Virus record (IMG/VR): IMGVR_UViG_3300023049_000018
Span: 1 to 38,232 of that record
DNA length: 38,232 nt
Direction: 5' to 3' (one strand)
Source of the DNA: a virus
Below, piece by piece: positions 15,858 through 22,965 of the stretch; within the stretch, counting starts at the first letter, position 1; each line of letters opens with the position of its first letter. Below the pieces are notes generated by a model, which did not search any database, was not told where the DNA came from, and saw nothing but the letters and a program-made list of their open reading frames with translations. A program made the position numbers and the translations under genes.

Positions 15858-16623
15858 TTTTTATGTCCCTTAATTGTTGCAATAGCTTTTCGTCTTTAAT
15901 GTTTGGAATTTCGGGTATAACATGTATGTAAAGATTTCCTCGCACGCCGGTACGCTGATCAGGAATCCCAAATCCCTTCACATTAAATTTAGTGTCAGTT
16001 GCCGTACCTTGCGGAATACGAACATCTATGTTCTTTTTGTCAAGCGTTCGTACATTAATAGTAGTACCTAGTATCATGTCTAATGCATCTACTTCATATA
16101 ATAACACTAAATTGTTGCCGTGTCTACCCCAATTTTTAATTTGTTTTATGCGTATCTTAATTAGCAACTTGCCCCGAGGACCGCTGCGGCTATTATCTCC
16201 TAGGCCATTAAACTGCAAGACAGTGCCATCCGGAACTCCCACCGGAATGGTTACTTCTACCATTGCTTCTTGTCCTGAATGTAACTTATAATTTACGAAT
16301 AGTTGTTTGCCCGTAATAACATCTGCTAAATCAATTTCTGCTTGTAGTGCAATGTTCGAGTTTGGTACTACTCGCTGCCGGTAAAAACCTTGCTTAAATA
16401 TGTCTTCGAAATTGTTAGATGTATATCTCGGTTGCGGGTTATCGTACTCGGATCGCTTAGACGGATCTCCGAGTACCTCGTATGCATTATTAATTTGGCT
16501 CAGCACTTCAGACGATCCGCCTTGCCGGTCTGGATGGTGCTTCATAGCCAGTTTTCGGTATGCTTTCTTAATTTCTTCTTGGGTTGCGTTTTTAGGCACG
16601 CCTAAAGTTGAGTAGTAGTCCAT
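15844..16623 (-). CDS. dnaJ: DnaJ/CbpA-type J-domain co-chaperone
   Basis: 259 aa. Residues 1-~62 are a J domain ([20 protein letters not shown]) with the HPD motif at 30-32. No Gly/Phe or zinc-finger region is present, so it is CbpA-like (type B). Two beta-sandwich substrate domains follow ([20 protein letters not shown]; later [20 protein letters not shown]). It should stimulate host DnaK. No Shine-Dalgarno site is seen before the ATG; GATAAGTA (16629-16636) ends five bases upstream, suggesting a leaderless late message. Confidence 0.9.
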   Translation of the reverse strand: MDYYSTLGVPKNATQEEIKKAYRKLAMKHHPDRQGGSSEVLSQINNAYEVLGDPSKRSEYDNPQPRYTSNNFEDIFKQGFYRQRVVPNSNIALQAEIDLADVITGKQLFVNYKLHSGQEAMVEVTIPVGVPDGTVLQFNGLGDNSRSGPRGKLLIKIRIKQIKNWGRHGNNLVLLYEVDALDMILGTTINVRTLDKKNIDVRIPQGTATDTKFNVKGFGIPDQRTGVRGNLYIHVIPEIPNIKDEKLLQQLRDIKNEIS

Positions 16624-16628
16624 GCTAT

Positions 16629-16636
16629 TACTTATC
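16629..16636 (-). promoter_or_regulatory. late-type promoter element abutting dnaJ
   Basis: GATAAGTA on the minus strand, one base off GATAAATA, five bases before the dnaJ ATG. Spacing is identical to that at 11349-11356. Confidence 0.42.
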
Positions 16637-16668
16637 TATAGCTTGGCTAGACAGTGGCCATCTTGAAG

Positions 16669-16968
16669 TTACTTCTTGCTCATCCATGCTGTCATGCCCA
16701 TAAAGGCACCAGGAATGCTGGCCATAGCAATGTAAAACCAGTCGAGCATAGGAATAATTGTTTCGATGCGCTTGTCGGGGATACCAGGAAGGAACAGCAC
16801 ACTTGTAACTACGATGATTACAACAACAGCAGTCCATGCCATTTTTTGTTGCGAGTCTTGTTTTGACAGCGTTGCCTTTAACTTTTCGTTCTGTTGATAT
16901 AACTCAAACTCTTTCTCTGTTAAAACGCCGTCTTTGTTTTCGTCGAATTTAGCCATATGATCCTTCAT
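16669..16968 (-). CDS. EF-hand membrane protein, holin candidate
   Basis: 99 aa. Residues 9-20 form a textbook EF-hand calcium loop (DENKDGVLTEKE: Asp1, Asn3, Asp5, Gly6, Glu12). A charged helix follows, then two membrane segments at about 44-62 (AWTAVVVIIVVTSVLFLPG) and 74-95 (MLDWFYIAMASIPGAFMGMT). It has TATAAATA and AGGAG upstream. Size, two membrane spans and position beside spanins and endolysin suggest a holin; this is inference from context. The EF-hand is unexpected and might couple pore formation to calcium. Confidence 0.68.
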   Translation of the reverse strand: MKDHMAKFDENKDGVLTEKEFELYQQNEKLKATLSKQDSQQKMAWTAVVVIIVVTSVLFLPGIPDKRIETIIPMLDWFYIAMASIPGAFMGMTAWMSKK

Positions 16969-16987
16969 GCTGTTGCTCCTTATACAA

Positions 16988-16995
16988 TATTTATA
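16988..16995 (-). promoter_or_regulatory. perfect T4 late promoter element
   Basis: TATAAATA on the minus strand, 19 bases before the EF-hand gene's ATG, with AGGAG between. Exact T4 late consensus. Confidence 0.72.
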
Positions 16996-17001
16996 AGGAG
17001 C

Positions 17002-17030
17002 TTTACAAAAATAAACTCACACTTTTTAAA
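17002..17030 (+). promoter_or_regulatory. possible weak sigma-70 promoter for the rRNA-like segment
   Basis: Plus strand: TTTACA (17002-17007), 17-base spacer, TTTAAA (17025-17030). Matches are 5/6 and 4/6. A start near 17036 would fall on the first base of the rRNA-like segment. The area is AT-rich, so chance occurrence is possible. Confidence 0.3.
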
Positions 17031-17034
17031 ACGA

Positions 17035-17102
17035 AAGGTAGCGAATCTTGTTTCAACGGTAGTGAGCAACCGACATGCCCGGCTGTAACTATAACGGTCC
17101 TA
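17035..17102 (+). ncRNA. 23S rRNA helix 69-71-like segment, circularly permuted; possible small RNA
   Basis: Plus strand. AAGGTAGCGAA (17035-17045) and TAACTATAACGGTCCTA (17086-17102) are exact matches to adjoining parts of bacterial 23S rRNA (the I-CeuI site), but in swapped order with 40 bases between. The second part extends to GGCTGTAACTATAACGGTC (17081-17099), which folds as helix 69 with the loop intact and one C-to-U change kept as a U-G pair. The middle holds CTTGT and CGACATGC, like the 23S flanks of helix 71, and a CGGT/ACCG hairpin. It is not a complete rRNA gene. Whether it is transcribed is unknown. Confidence 0.55.
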
Positions 17103-17129
17103 GGCTATGTTCTTTTAAATACTTATCTT

Positions 17130-17552
17130 TTAGTCTTTATCTCTGTTTGCTTTTTTGATTTCTTTGTTAGCTTCTTCTAGAGCTGCTTCGGCCTCGGAGT
17201 AATACTGTTGGTACGCTTTGATAATCGACTGTTGTTGTTGTAAGAACGCTCTTACATCACTCAAGTTCATACTAATGTGTTCGTATCCTGTGCTAGTTAA
17301 TCCTATCAGTACCACAGCCTGATTGCTTTCTTGCAGTTTAGCAAAAACCTCTTTGTAGTTCTTAGCAGTTATTATGTGCCAGTCTATGTTGCGCATACGA
17401 AGTTCGTCGGCTTCCGGCAGCACTAGTGCAGGTTTTGGAACTGGCGAGTACGATGCTTTGACGTTCTTAGTTAACCACGAACATCCACTAAGACTTAGTA
17501 TTATTAAAAAGCCAAGGGCACTGATCGTTAAATTCTTTGCCAGATGTTGCAT
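17130..17552 (-). CDS. lipoprotein, outer-membrane spanin candidate
   Basis: 140 aa. The N-terminus MQHLAKNLTISALGFLIILS is a signal peptide ending in the lipobox LSGC, so Cys24 would carry the lipid. A Pro-rich stretch follows (SPVPKPALVLPEAD), then a domain containing RNIDWHIITAKNYKEVFAKL and a C-terminal helix. Its first 65 bases lie inside the preceding gene in another frame, the Rz/Rz1 arrangement. It is longer than most o-spanins, so it may have an added role. Function inferred from lipobox plus nesting. Confidence 0.7.
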   Translation of the reverse strand: MQHLAKNLTISALGFLIILSLSGCSWLTKNVKASYSPVPKPALVLPEADELRMRNIDWHIITAKNYKEVFAKLQESNQAVVLIGLTSTGYEHISMNLSDVRAFLQQQQSIIKAYQQYYSEAEAALEEANKEIKKANRDKD

Positions 17553-17958
17553 TCTTTTCTTCCTCTGTTAGTTTTGCACCACTAATTAATTCAAAACACC
17601 TACTTGCGTCATCGGTTGCTTTGTTTATAACCCGTTCAACTAGTCCAGGTTTTCGTTCTGCTAGGACTCCGAGATTATGTTTTTCTAGCTTTTTTGCTAA
17701 TTCGTTGTTTTGAGATCTTATTATAGCAAACTCTGAATTAACTTGTGCAACTTGGGTATTAGCTAACTTAATATCTTTTTCTAACTTCTTCTTTGCGGCT
17801 GTTGTTTGTTCTAGAGAGGTTTGCAGAATAGCATTATTCTCTTGTAATATAGCCAGTCTTGCCTGAGTATCACTATAGTACCAATATCCAGCACCGCCCA
17901 TTGCTAACATTAACACGACTAAGACTGCTGAAATTTTTAATCCTAAACCTAAACCCAT
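17488..17958 (-). CDS. inner-membrane spanin candidate (Rz-like)
   Basis: 156 aa with GGAGG before the ATG. One N-terminal membrane segment (~7-28, LKISAVLVVLMLAMGGAGYW) is followed by a long coiled coil (~34-95, ARLAILQENNAILQTSLEQT...). The C-terminal part has two Cys (residues ~119 and ~147) that could form disulfides. This is the i-spanin layout. It starts two bases after the endolysin stop, and the lipoprotein gene starts inside it. Together they would link inner and outer membranes at lysis, implying a Gram-negative host. Confidence 0.75.
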   Translation of the reverse strand: MGLGLGLKISAVLVVLMLAMGGAGYWYYSDTQARLAILQENNAILQTSLEQTTAAKKKLEKDIKLANTQVAQVNSEFAIIRSQNNELAKKLEKHNLGVLAERKPGLVERVINKATDDASRCFELISGAKLTEEEKNATSGKEFNDQCPWLFNNTKS

Positions 17959-17959
17959 G

Positions 17960-18817
17960 TTATTCCTCCAGCATTTTTTTAAGGGTCAATGGTCCGACAA
18001 TACCGTCAGGAGCAAGCCCGTTTTTCTTCTGCCATTTCTTGACGGCATTTACTGTACCCGGTCCGTAAATGCCGTCACTAGTAATGCCTAGTTCTTCTTG
18101 AATTAGAGATACGGTCGGGTTTCTGCTGCCTTGCTTTAGCGTTATGTCTAAGCTTACTTTAGCTGGTTCTGAGTCTCCACCAAGTACATCTATAGCGTGT
18201 AGATAACGTGCCTTCCGGTCGTCTAGTCCGTGGACCCCACCGTTAATGCGCTTACTCAATCCGATTATGTCTTGTTTATCACAATAGCTGTTTAAGTCAT
18301 TCTCCTTCCAGAACCAGCATGCGCTTTCTAAGGCGCCTTTACGGGTCCTCGCGTAGTCGGTTGCACTCCTTGGCGTCATTCCTATTGTTGCTGCAAATGC
18401 TTTGTAATTGTTAAAACCAGTAAGTTGCAATATGCCGCCGCCTCTGTAGCGCCAGCCGTCACCACTGCCGGGACCAGCGTTGCCCATGCGATTCGCATAG
18501 ATTACGTTAGCAATTCTTTCTGGTTGCCTGTGATAATCACTAGCATTATTGCCAGCACGTTCGAAGTACTGCGGAAAGATTTTGTTGAGGGCGCTTGCTG
18601 AGTAGTTTAGATTCTCTGTAAGTACATTAAAGTCCCTACTCTCGTGACCGCATTGTGCAATAAACCCTGCTACTCGTTCAATAGAGGTTATATTGTATTT
18701 TGGTAAAATTTCACACATTAGTTCGTACCAGTCTTGGGTGTCTGCGTTACCTGCTAGTAGTTCTCTTACCATCTTTGCAGTAAAAGTAAACTCAAACTTG
18801 TTAAATGTGTTGCTCAT
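17960..18817 (-). CDS. endolysin: GH19 chitinase-like muramidase with peptidoglycan-binding domain
   Basis: 285 aa from the ATG at 18817. An upstream in-frame extension of 20 codons overlaps the next gene and lacks support. Residues ~1-205 are GH19-like: AGFIAQCGHESRDFNVLTEN carries the catalytic Glu, and WRYRGGGILQLTGFNNY the conserved core. Residues ~215-285 are a PG_binding_1 domain (LKQGSRNPTVSLIQEELGIT, DGIYGPGTVNAVKKWQ, DGIVGPLTLKKML). No signal peptide, so export needs a holin. First gene of the lysis set. Confidence 0.9.
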   Translation of the reverse strand: MSNTFNKFEFTFTAKMVRELLAGNADTQDWYELMCEILPKYNITSIERVAGFIAQCGHESRDFNVLTENLNYSASALNKIFPQYFERAGNNASDYHRQPERIANVIYANRMGNAGPGSGDGWRYRGGGILQLTGFNNYKAFAATIGMTPRSATDYARTRKGALESACWFWKENDLNSYCDKQDIIGLSKRINGGVHGLDDRKARYLHAIDVLGGDSEPAKVSLDITLKQGSRNPTVSLIQEELGITSDGIYGPGTVNAVKKWQKKNGLAPDGIVGPLTLKKMLEE

Positions 18818-18830
18818 AGTTTTCTTTTTA

Positions 18831-19550
18831 TCAGAGAACAATTCTTTCCAAAACCAATGCATTTCCGCCACTCTCAAAAGTTAGTTTGTTACCGTACTTA
18901 GTAATGTTATAATCACCTATGTACTTAGTGAGAAACATTATTTCTGCGAACCCGTGTGCGTTAAAACTTTCAGTAATGCCGTTAATTGTTTCTTCTACAG
19001 GACCAAAGTCGACAAAGTTAAAATGCAACGGGTCTGCCCATTTTTTCTTAATAGTAAGTGTTTCACCTAACATACTTATGTTGTCAACAAAGCTGTGATT
19101 GAAAAATTCCAAAAAACTGTCTATGTCACGATTTGTAATCTTTGCGTTGTAGTCGTCTGCGTTTAATGGAACTGTTTCTTTCAATAGGTCTTCGGATACG
19201 GGCATTGACTTAAAGCTTTTGTGGTACCTAAATTTAATTTCGGACAACCCTGTTAATTTCTTTACTCCGTCTACTAACTCAGTAATCTGTTCCGGAGCTC
19301 CAGTTGTTCTTTCTAATTCAACAAAAACCTTATAAGTCCCGTCTGTCTGTTCTCCAGGGGTTAGGTCAGCATCTAAAACAAAGCCGTAGCCCTTTTCTAA
19401 GAAGTTCATTAAGTCGTTAGCAGGTTCTTTTTCTTTCACACTAAAACTAAGTGTAATGATATCCTTGTCGTCACCCATCTTCGATTTGAAGTTATCAATT
19501 TCAAATATATTGTATACTAGATCTTTAAGGTCATCTGGTCTAAGTCCCAT
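18831..19550 (-). CDS. conserved marine T4-like phage protein, unknown
   Basis: 239 aa. It starts MGLRPDDLKDLVYNIFEIDN and reads KSKMGDDKDIITLSFSVKEK; I recall this N-terminus from cyanophage conserved unknowns. Alternating strands and helices, no membrane segment; near the end it has FGPVEETINGITESFNAHGF. It overlaps the upstream gene by one base, and both share one late-type promoter. A virion or assembly role is plausible but not shown. Confidence 0.68.
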   Translation of the reverse strand: MGLRPDDLKDLVYNIFEIDNFKSKMGDDKDIITLSFSVKEKEPANDLMNFLEKGYGFVLDADLTPGEQTDGTYKVFVELERTTGAPEQITELVDGVKKLTGLSEIKFRYHKSFKSMPVSEDLLKETVPLNADDYNAKITNRDIDSFLEFFNHSFVDNISMLGETLTIKKKWADPLHFNFVDFGPVEETINGITESFNAHGFAEIMFLTKYIGDYNITKYGNKLTFESGGNALVLERIVL

Positions 19551-20086
19551 TATAAAATCGGCTCCTCGGTACCTGCTCCGTCTTCTGCATTGCTAACGTC
19601 GTCTTCAGACTGCGGCGGCGACCCTTGTTCTTGTTCCTGTTGATCTAGACTTAGGTGGTCCATTTCTTGATTTTGATAACCACCGAATATGTCAGCAATT
19701 AAGCTCTTTGGCATTTGTATCGAAACAACCCAGATTGCTTTCTTGTCAAGTTTTCCTTTTTTCGTTCCTGGTCGCATGTCGCCCGGCTCTTCGATTTTTC
19801 TAGGAACCACCATAAAATCTTTTTTGTACTTAACTTTACAGTCGTAATCAACTAGGCGTTTGCCGCCCATAGGGTCTGGCATCATATCGATATCCCAGAT
19901 AAACATACACTCTACCCAGTGTCGTGAAATCTTTGGACCGAATGCTAGCTCACCCTCCTGCCAATTTGCGTAGACATAAATGTCTAGCTCGTCGAGTACT
20001 CTTTCAAAGTCTTTGAGCACTTGAAAAGAGGTATTAGAGTTGTATATTGATTGTACGTTATTAATAATGTCTAGTACGTCTTGCAT
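19550..20086 (-). CDS. conserved marine T4-like phage protein, unknown, with acidic tail
   Basis: 178 aa. The folded part reads DIYVYANWQEGELAFGPKIS, RHWVECMFIWDIDMMPDPMG and VDYDCKVKYKKDFMVVPRKI, a pattern I recall from cyanophage unknowns. The last ~45 residues are acidic, Gln-rich and disordered. GATAAATA lies 29 bases before the ATG. It stands at a divergent junction with phoH. Confidence 0.68.
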   Translation of the reverse strand: MQDVLDIINNVQSIYNSNTSFQVLKDFERVLDELDIYVYANWQEGELAFGPKISRHWVECMFIWDIDMMPDPMGGKRLVDYDCKVKYKKDFMVVPRKIEEPGDMRPGTKKGKLDKKAIWVVSIQMPKSLIADIFGGYQNQEMDHLSLDQQEQEQGSPPQSEDDVSNAEDGAGTEEPIL

Positions 20087-20115
20087 CTGTAAAATTCCGT
20101 AGTCGATTGTATACT

Positions 20116-20123
20116 TATTTATC
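20116..20123 (-). promoter_or_regulatory. T4 late-type promoter element
   Basis: GATAAATA on the minus strand, reading into 19550-20086 and on to the lysis genes. Confidence 0.62.
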
Positions 20124-20168
20124 GTATGCTAGATGTTATCAGTACATTTAACGTGCTGGATAAAGTAG

Positions 20169-20209
20169 CTAAATAAATTTAGTAGGAACAGTTGTGCGTT
20201 CCAAGCACA
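20169..20209 (+). promoter_or_regulatory. phoH leader: CTAAATAAAT element and small hairpin
   Basis: CTAAATAAATTTAG (20169-20182) has dyad symmetry (CTAAAT-AA-ATTTAG) and resembles the CTAAATA-type late motif. The same CTAAATAAAT occurs upstream of the dexA operon promoter on the minus strand. TGTGC (20193-20197) and GCACA (20205-20209) can form a small hairpin in the leader. AAGGAGG precedes the ATG. Function of both elements is inferred. Confidence 0.4.
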
Positions 20210-20240
20210 GCCCTGCTCTTTACCCAAAGGAGGATACTTA

Positions 20241-20960
20241 ATGGGTGCAAAACGAAATGCTTCGAAGAAGCAGTCCAACCGAAACTTCAACAACGTTGTT
20301 GATCTCAACCAACAAAAGAAACAGCAGCAAGTCCACATAGTTCCTAGGAACTTAGCACAGGAATCATACACACTAAAGCTGCTCAGTCAAGATAAAAACA
20401 TTGTTTTTGGCGTTGGTCCAGCGGGCACAGGCAAAACAATGCTGGCCGTACAAGCGGCAGTGAAAATGTTTAAAGAAGGCGACGTCGATAGGATTGTGGT
20501 TACGAGACCAGCGGTGGATGCCGATGAAAAGTTAGGAGCTCTTCCAGGTACGCTCGAGGAAAAGATGGCGCCATGGACAAGACCTATATTCGATGTGTTG
20601 CGTGAATATTTTAGCGCAAGAGAGATTCAAGGTATGATAGAAGAAGAGATCATTGAGATCGCGCCGCTTGGATATATGAGAGGCAGAACCTTTAAGAAAT
20701 CTTATATTCTCGCAGACGAAATGCAGAATACTACGCCAAATCAGATGAAGATGTTACTTACACGTCTGGGCGAAGGGTCGTATATGGCAGTTACCGGGGA
20801 TCTAGATCAGGCTGACCGAAGTAAAGACAACGGTCTAATTGACTTCCTAAATCATCTAGAGAAGAAAAAACCAGCACGGTTGGACATAGTCCGTTTTGCA
20901 CAAGGAGATGTTGAGAGACACGAAGCAGTAAAAGAAGTTCTTGAAATATACGGGGACTAA
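20241..20960 (+). CDS. phoH: PhoH-like ATPase
   Basis: 239 aa. Walker A GPAGTGKT is at 59-66 and Walker B in SYILADEMQN (~154-163), with the PhoH-typical LGALPGTLEEKMAPWTRPIF between and VTGDLDQADRS after. The N-terminal ~35 residues are basic and Gln-rich. PhoH-like proteins are very common in marine phages; their function in infection is not established. It is the only clear plus-strand gene, with its own leader and a terminator 12 bases after the stop. Confidence 0.93.
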   Translation: MGAKRNASKKQSNRNFNNVVDLNQQKKQQQVHIVPRNLAQESYTLKLLSQDKNIVFGVGPAGTGKTMLAVQAAVKMFKEGDVDRIVVTRPAVDADEKLGALPGTLEEKMAPWTRPIFDVLREYFSAREIQGMIEEEIIEIAPLGYMRGRTFKKSYILADEMQNTTPNQMKMLLTRLGEGSYMAVTGDLDQADRSKDNGLIDFLNHLEKKKPARLDIVRFAQGDVERHEAVKEVLEIYGD

Positions 20961-20971
20961 TTAAGCAAGTA

Positions 20972-20998
20972 TAAACAGGAGCTTAGTGCTCCTGTTTA
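20972..20998. terminator. bidirectional hairpin terminator between phoH and the small-gene operon
   Basis: AAACAGGAGC (20973-20982) and GCTCCTGTTT (20988-20997) form a perfect 10-bp stem, extended by a T-A pair, with loop TTAGT. The A-run and T-run let it work both ways between convergent genes. The stop codon of the minus-strand gene (20983-20985) lies in the loop. Confidence 0.75.
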
Positions 20999-21249
20999 AC
21001 TGATGCAAACCCGGTCACACCTTTTAGTTGAAAATAAGTCACCCATTTCTCGTCCTCAAACCACAATGTTACTTCGTGGTGAGCCGAGTCCCAAACTACA
21101 ATAGAGTCACTCTTGCTGTTGTTGCATATTTTCATTGCCTTCAGGAAGATGCTCTGCATCTTCCATCCAGAGTCTGTTCTAACGTGCAACGGCACACGAG
21201 ACACTGCTACTTTATATGCAGAAGTCTCTGATCGGTGGACTAACTTCAT
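20983..21249 (-). CDS. small unknown protein, 88 aa
   Basis: It starts MKLVHRSETSAYKVAVSRVP, with a central helix (KMQSIFLKAMKICNN), then SDSIVVWDSAHHEVTLWFED. It appears distantly related to its upstream neighbour (21246-21509), which carries DHFVIWDVDNEHKNVVSLSF at the equivalent place. ATGA overlap joins the two. Last gene of the dhfr/thyA operon, ending in the shared terminator. Confidence 0.62.
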   Translation of the reverse strand: MKLVHRSETSAYKVAVSRVPLHVRTDSGWKMQSIFLKAMKICNNSKSDSIVVWDSAHHEVTLWFEDEKWVTYFQLKGVTGFASVKQEH

Positions 21250-21509
21250 TCTGTCTCCTTTTTCTCTTCTGTGTACAACAGGTTAAATAACGTTCCGATC
21301 TTCGGTTCGCTAAATGACAAACTAACAACATTCTTGTGTTCGTTGTCGACGTCCCATATAACAAAATGGTCCACTAAGTGGTATTCGCTAATCCATTTCT
21401 CGCATTGTATTAAGTACCTAAGTGACGCCTTAAAGTCTTTAAAGTGCCGCACCTCCCACTTAAGATTCTCTACGTTGCCTTTGAAATCTTGAACAAATAC
21501 AAAGTCCAT
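21246..21509 (-). CDS. small unknown protein, 87 aa, likely paralog of its neighbour
   Basis: It starts MDFVFVQDFKGNVENLKWEV, has a helix (KDFKASLRYLIQCEKWISEY) and then the strand pair DHFVIWDVDNEHKNVVSLSF, ending in an acidic KKETE tail. Order of elements matches the downstream gene. It overlaps both neighbours by one to four bases. No function assigned. Confidence 0.62.
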   Translation of the reverse strand: MDFVFVQDFKGNVENLKWEVRHFKDFKASLRYLIQCEKWISEYHLVDHFVIWDVDNEHKNVVSLSFSEPKIGTLFNLLYTEEKKETE

Positions 21510-21772
21510 TATTCTGCCATTGGTGCTGGAATTACTACAATCTTGTGCCCTGAAGACATTCCTCTCTTAGGAAAAGATCCTGCTGCACACCTTTTTATTA
21601 CTCCGTATCCGTTAGGAACAGACACGGCAACTTCTTCTGCTATTGCTCTTAATCCAGCCATCACTTTTTTATCTCCTGAAGGATACGTAATTTCGTAAAA
21701 CTGTAACAGTCTTTTCTCGACATTAGAAGAGCTTCCGTAATATCTTCGTAGCGTCTTAGTGTTAAGTGGCAA
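21509..21772 (-). CDS. small protein, possible NUMOD1-like DNA-binding module
   Basis: 87 aa. The centre, YEITYPSGDKKVMAGLRAIA, then ...GYGVIKRCAAGSFPKRGMSSG, follows the layout of NUMOD1-type modules of homing endonucleases (strand 'x-T-x-P-x-G', 'LR-x-x-A', helix, basic Gly turn). No nuclease motif is present. The match is by eye and weak. It overlaps the end of thyA by 11 bases. Confidence 0.5.
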   Translation of the reverse strand: MPLNTKTLRRYYGSSSNVEKRLLQFYEITYPSGDKKVMAGLRAIAEEVAVSVPNGYGVIKRCAAGSFPKRGMSSGHKIVVIPAPMAE

Positions 21773-22628
21773 ACGGCATCTCTATCGCCGGGTGATGGTT
21801 GTAATTTATTAACCTATATTCAGACGCCTTAGTATCTAATAACTCGTCTAACGTAGTGAACTCGGGCATTTCTAAAGCAGGACCTGGTAACGGATCTCTT
21901 TTAAGTTGCTCCTTGATTCCCTTTATTTGATTTTGGTATATGTGTATGTCGCCCGAGGTGTGTACAAACTCGCCGGGCTTGAGGCCGAGTATTTGCGCAA
22001 ACATATGAACTAACAAGCTGTAGCTGGCGATATTAAACGGCAACCCGAGCGGTGCGTCGACACTCCTTTGGTATAGCTGACAGCTTAATTCACCGTCGCA
22101 CACGTAGAACTGAAACAGTGTATGACAAGGCGGCAGTGCCATGACATCGACTCTGTCAGCATTCCACGCACTTACAATGTGCCTGCGACTGTTTGGATCG
22201 TTCTTTAACCGCTCAAGTGATTCTTTGATCTGGTCAACTGAGCCAAATTCGCAGTCCCATGTACGCCATTGATGTCCGTACACAGGCCCTAGATCTTTTA
22301 TAACATCAGTGTTAGTGTACCCTAGGTCAGCAGCTTGCCTGTTTGCGTTTGCAGTCCAGATAGTCTTTTTGTCTTTGAGATTCTCACGGTCGTCTTCGTA
22401 ACGGATTTCTGCTAGTCTGCGCTCGTCACTGCTTCCTTCTAGCATCCATAACAACTCACTGACTACTGACCGAAATGCTAATTTCTTAGTTGTAACCGCA
22501 GGGAATTCTTTGCGTAGGTCAAATCGCATCTGATATCCAAATACGCTTCTGGTGCCTGTGCCTGTGCGATCTCCTTTGTCTTTGCCGTGTTCTAAGATGT
22601 ACTCTAATGCTTTTAAATATTCTTTCAT
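21762..22628 (-). CDS. thyA: thymidylate synthase
   Basis: 288 aa, full length. The catalytic Cys is C168 in ALPPCHTLFQFYV. The phosphate-binding RRHIVSAWN is at 148-156 and the N-terminal DRTGTGTRSVFG near 20-31. It ends HHPAIEMPFAT, like the E. coli C-terminus. It makes dTMP from dUMP using methylene-folate; the DHFR gene upstream recycles the folate. No group I intron is seen, unlike T4 td. The ATG overlaps the upstream stop (ATGA). Confidence 0.95.
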   Translation of the reverse strand: MKEYLKALEYILEHGKDKGDRTGTGTRSVFGYQMRFDLRKEFPAVTTKKLAFRSVVSELLWMLEGSSDERRLAEIRYEDDRENLKDKKTIWTANANRQAADLGYTNTDVIKDLGPVYGHQWRTWDCEFGSVDQIKESLERLKNDPNSRRHIVSAWNADRVDVMALPPCHTLFQFYVCDGELSCQLYQRSVDAPLGLPFNIASYSLLVHMFAQILGLKPGEFVHTSGDIHIYQNQIKGIKEQLKRDPLPGPALEMPEFTTLDELLDTKASEYRLINYNHHPAIEMPFAT

Positions 22629-22801
22629 TTTTTAATTCCTGCCTGTCTTCTCATCCAATCAAGGGCCACTTCGTGCTGATAATCTGTAAACTCTGCTTCG
22701 TCGACAGAACCGATTGCAGCTTCGGTCTCCTTGTGGTATTTCTTAGTATCTTTTAACAATTGAATCGTTTCTTGTTTTTCTTTGCTGTCTTTGGTACTCA
22801 T
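22625..22801 (-). CDS. small unknown protein, 58 aa
   Basis: The start is the ATG at 22801 (MSTKDSKEKQETIQLLKDTK), overlapping the upstream stop. It ends FTDYQHEVALDWMRRQAGIK. The end recalls the upstream neighbour's FTELERNIVFDWVRKSAGE, suggesting a shared motif or duplication. Helical and charged, no membrane segment. Confidence 0.58.
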   Translation of the reverse strand: MSTKDSKEKQETIQLLKDTKKYHKETEAAIGSVDEAEFTDYQHEVALDWMRRQAGIKK

Positions 22802-22965
22802 TATTCTCCTGCGCTTTTGCGCACCCAATCAAATACTATATTTCGTTCCAGCTCTGTAAACCCTGCGTCATTGTTCACGAACCAAGCCTTAATAAGTTCG
22901 TGATGAAAGTCTCCGCCCCATTTTATTGTCAAGAGTGTTTCTTGTTGAGCTGTTAATGTCTGCAT
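22801..22965 (-). CDS. small unknown protein, 54 aa
   Basis: MQTLTAQQETLLTIKWGGDF is followed by HHELIKAWFVNNDAGFTELE and a DWVRKSAGE end. Its first half aligns with the upstream 62-aa protein (ITSAEETFLVLKYGEDYENR) and its end with the downstream 58-aa protein. Stop and start codons touch or overlap on both sides. Not assigned a function. Confidence 0.6.
   Translation of the reverse strand: MQTLTAQQETLLTIKWGGDFHHELIKAWFVNNDAGFTELERNIVFDWVRKSAGE

Noticed and set aside
17035-17102. A true 23S rRNA gene.
   Set aside because: Only about 70 bases match, and in permuted order; no other rRNA sequence is present around it.
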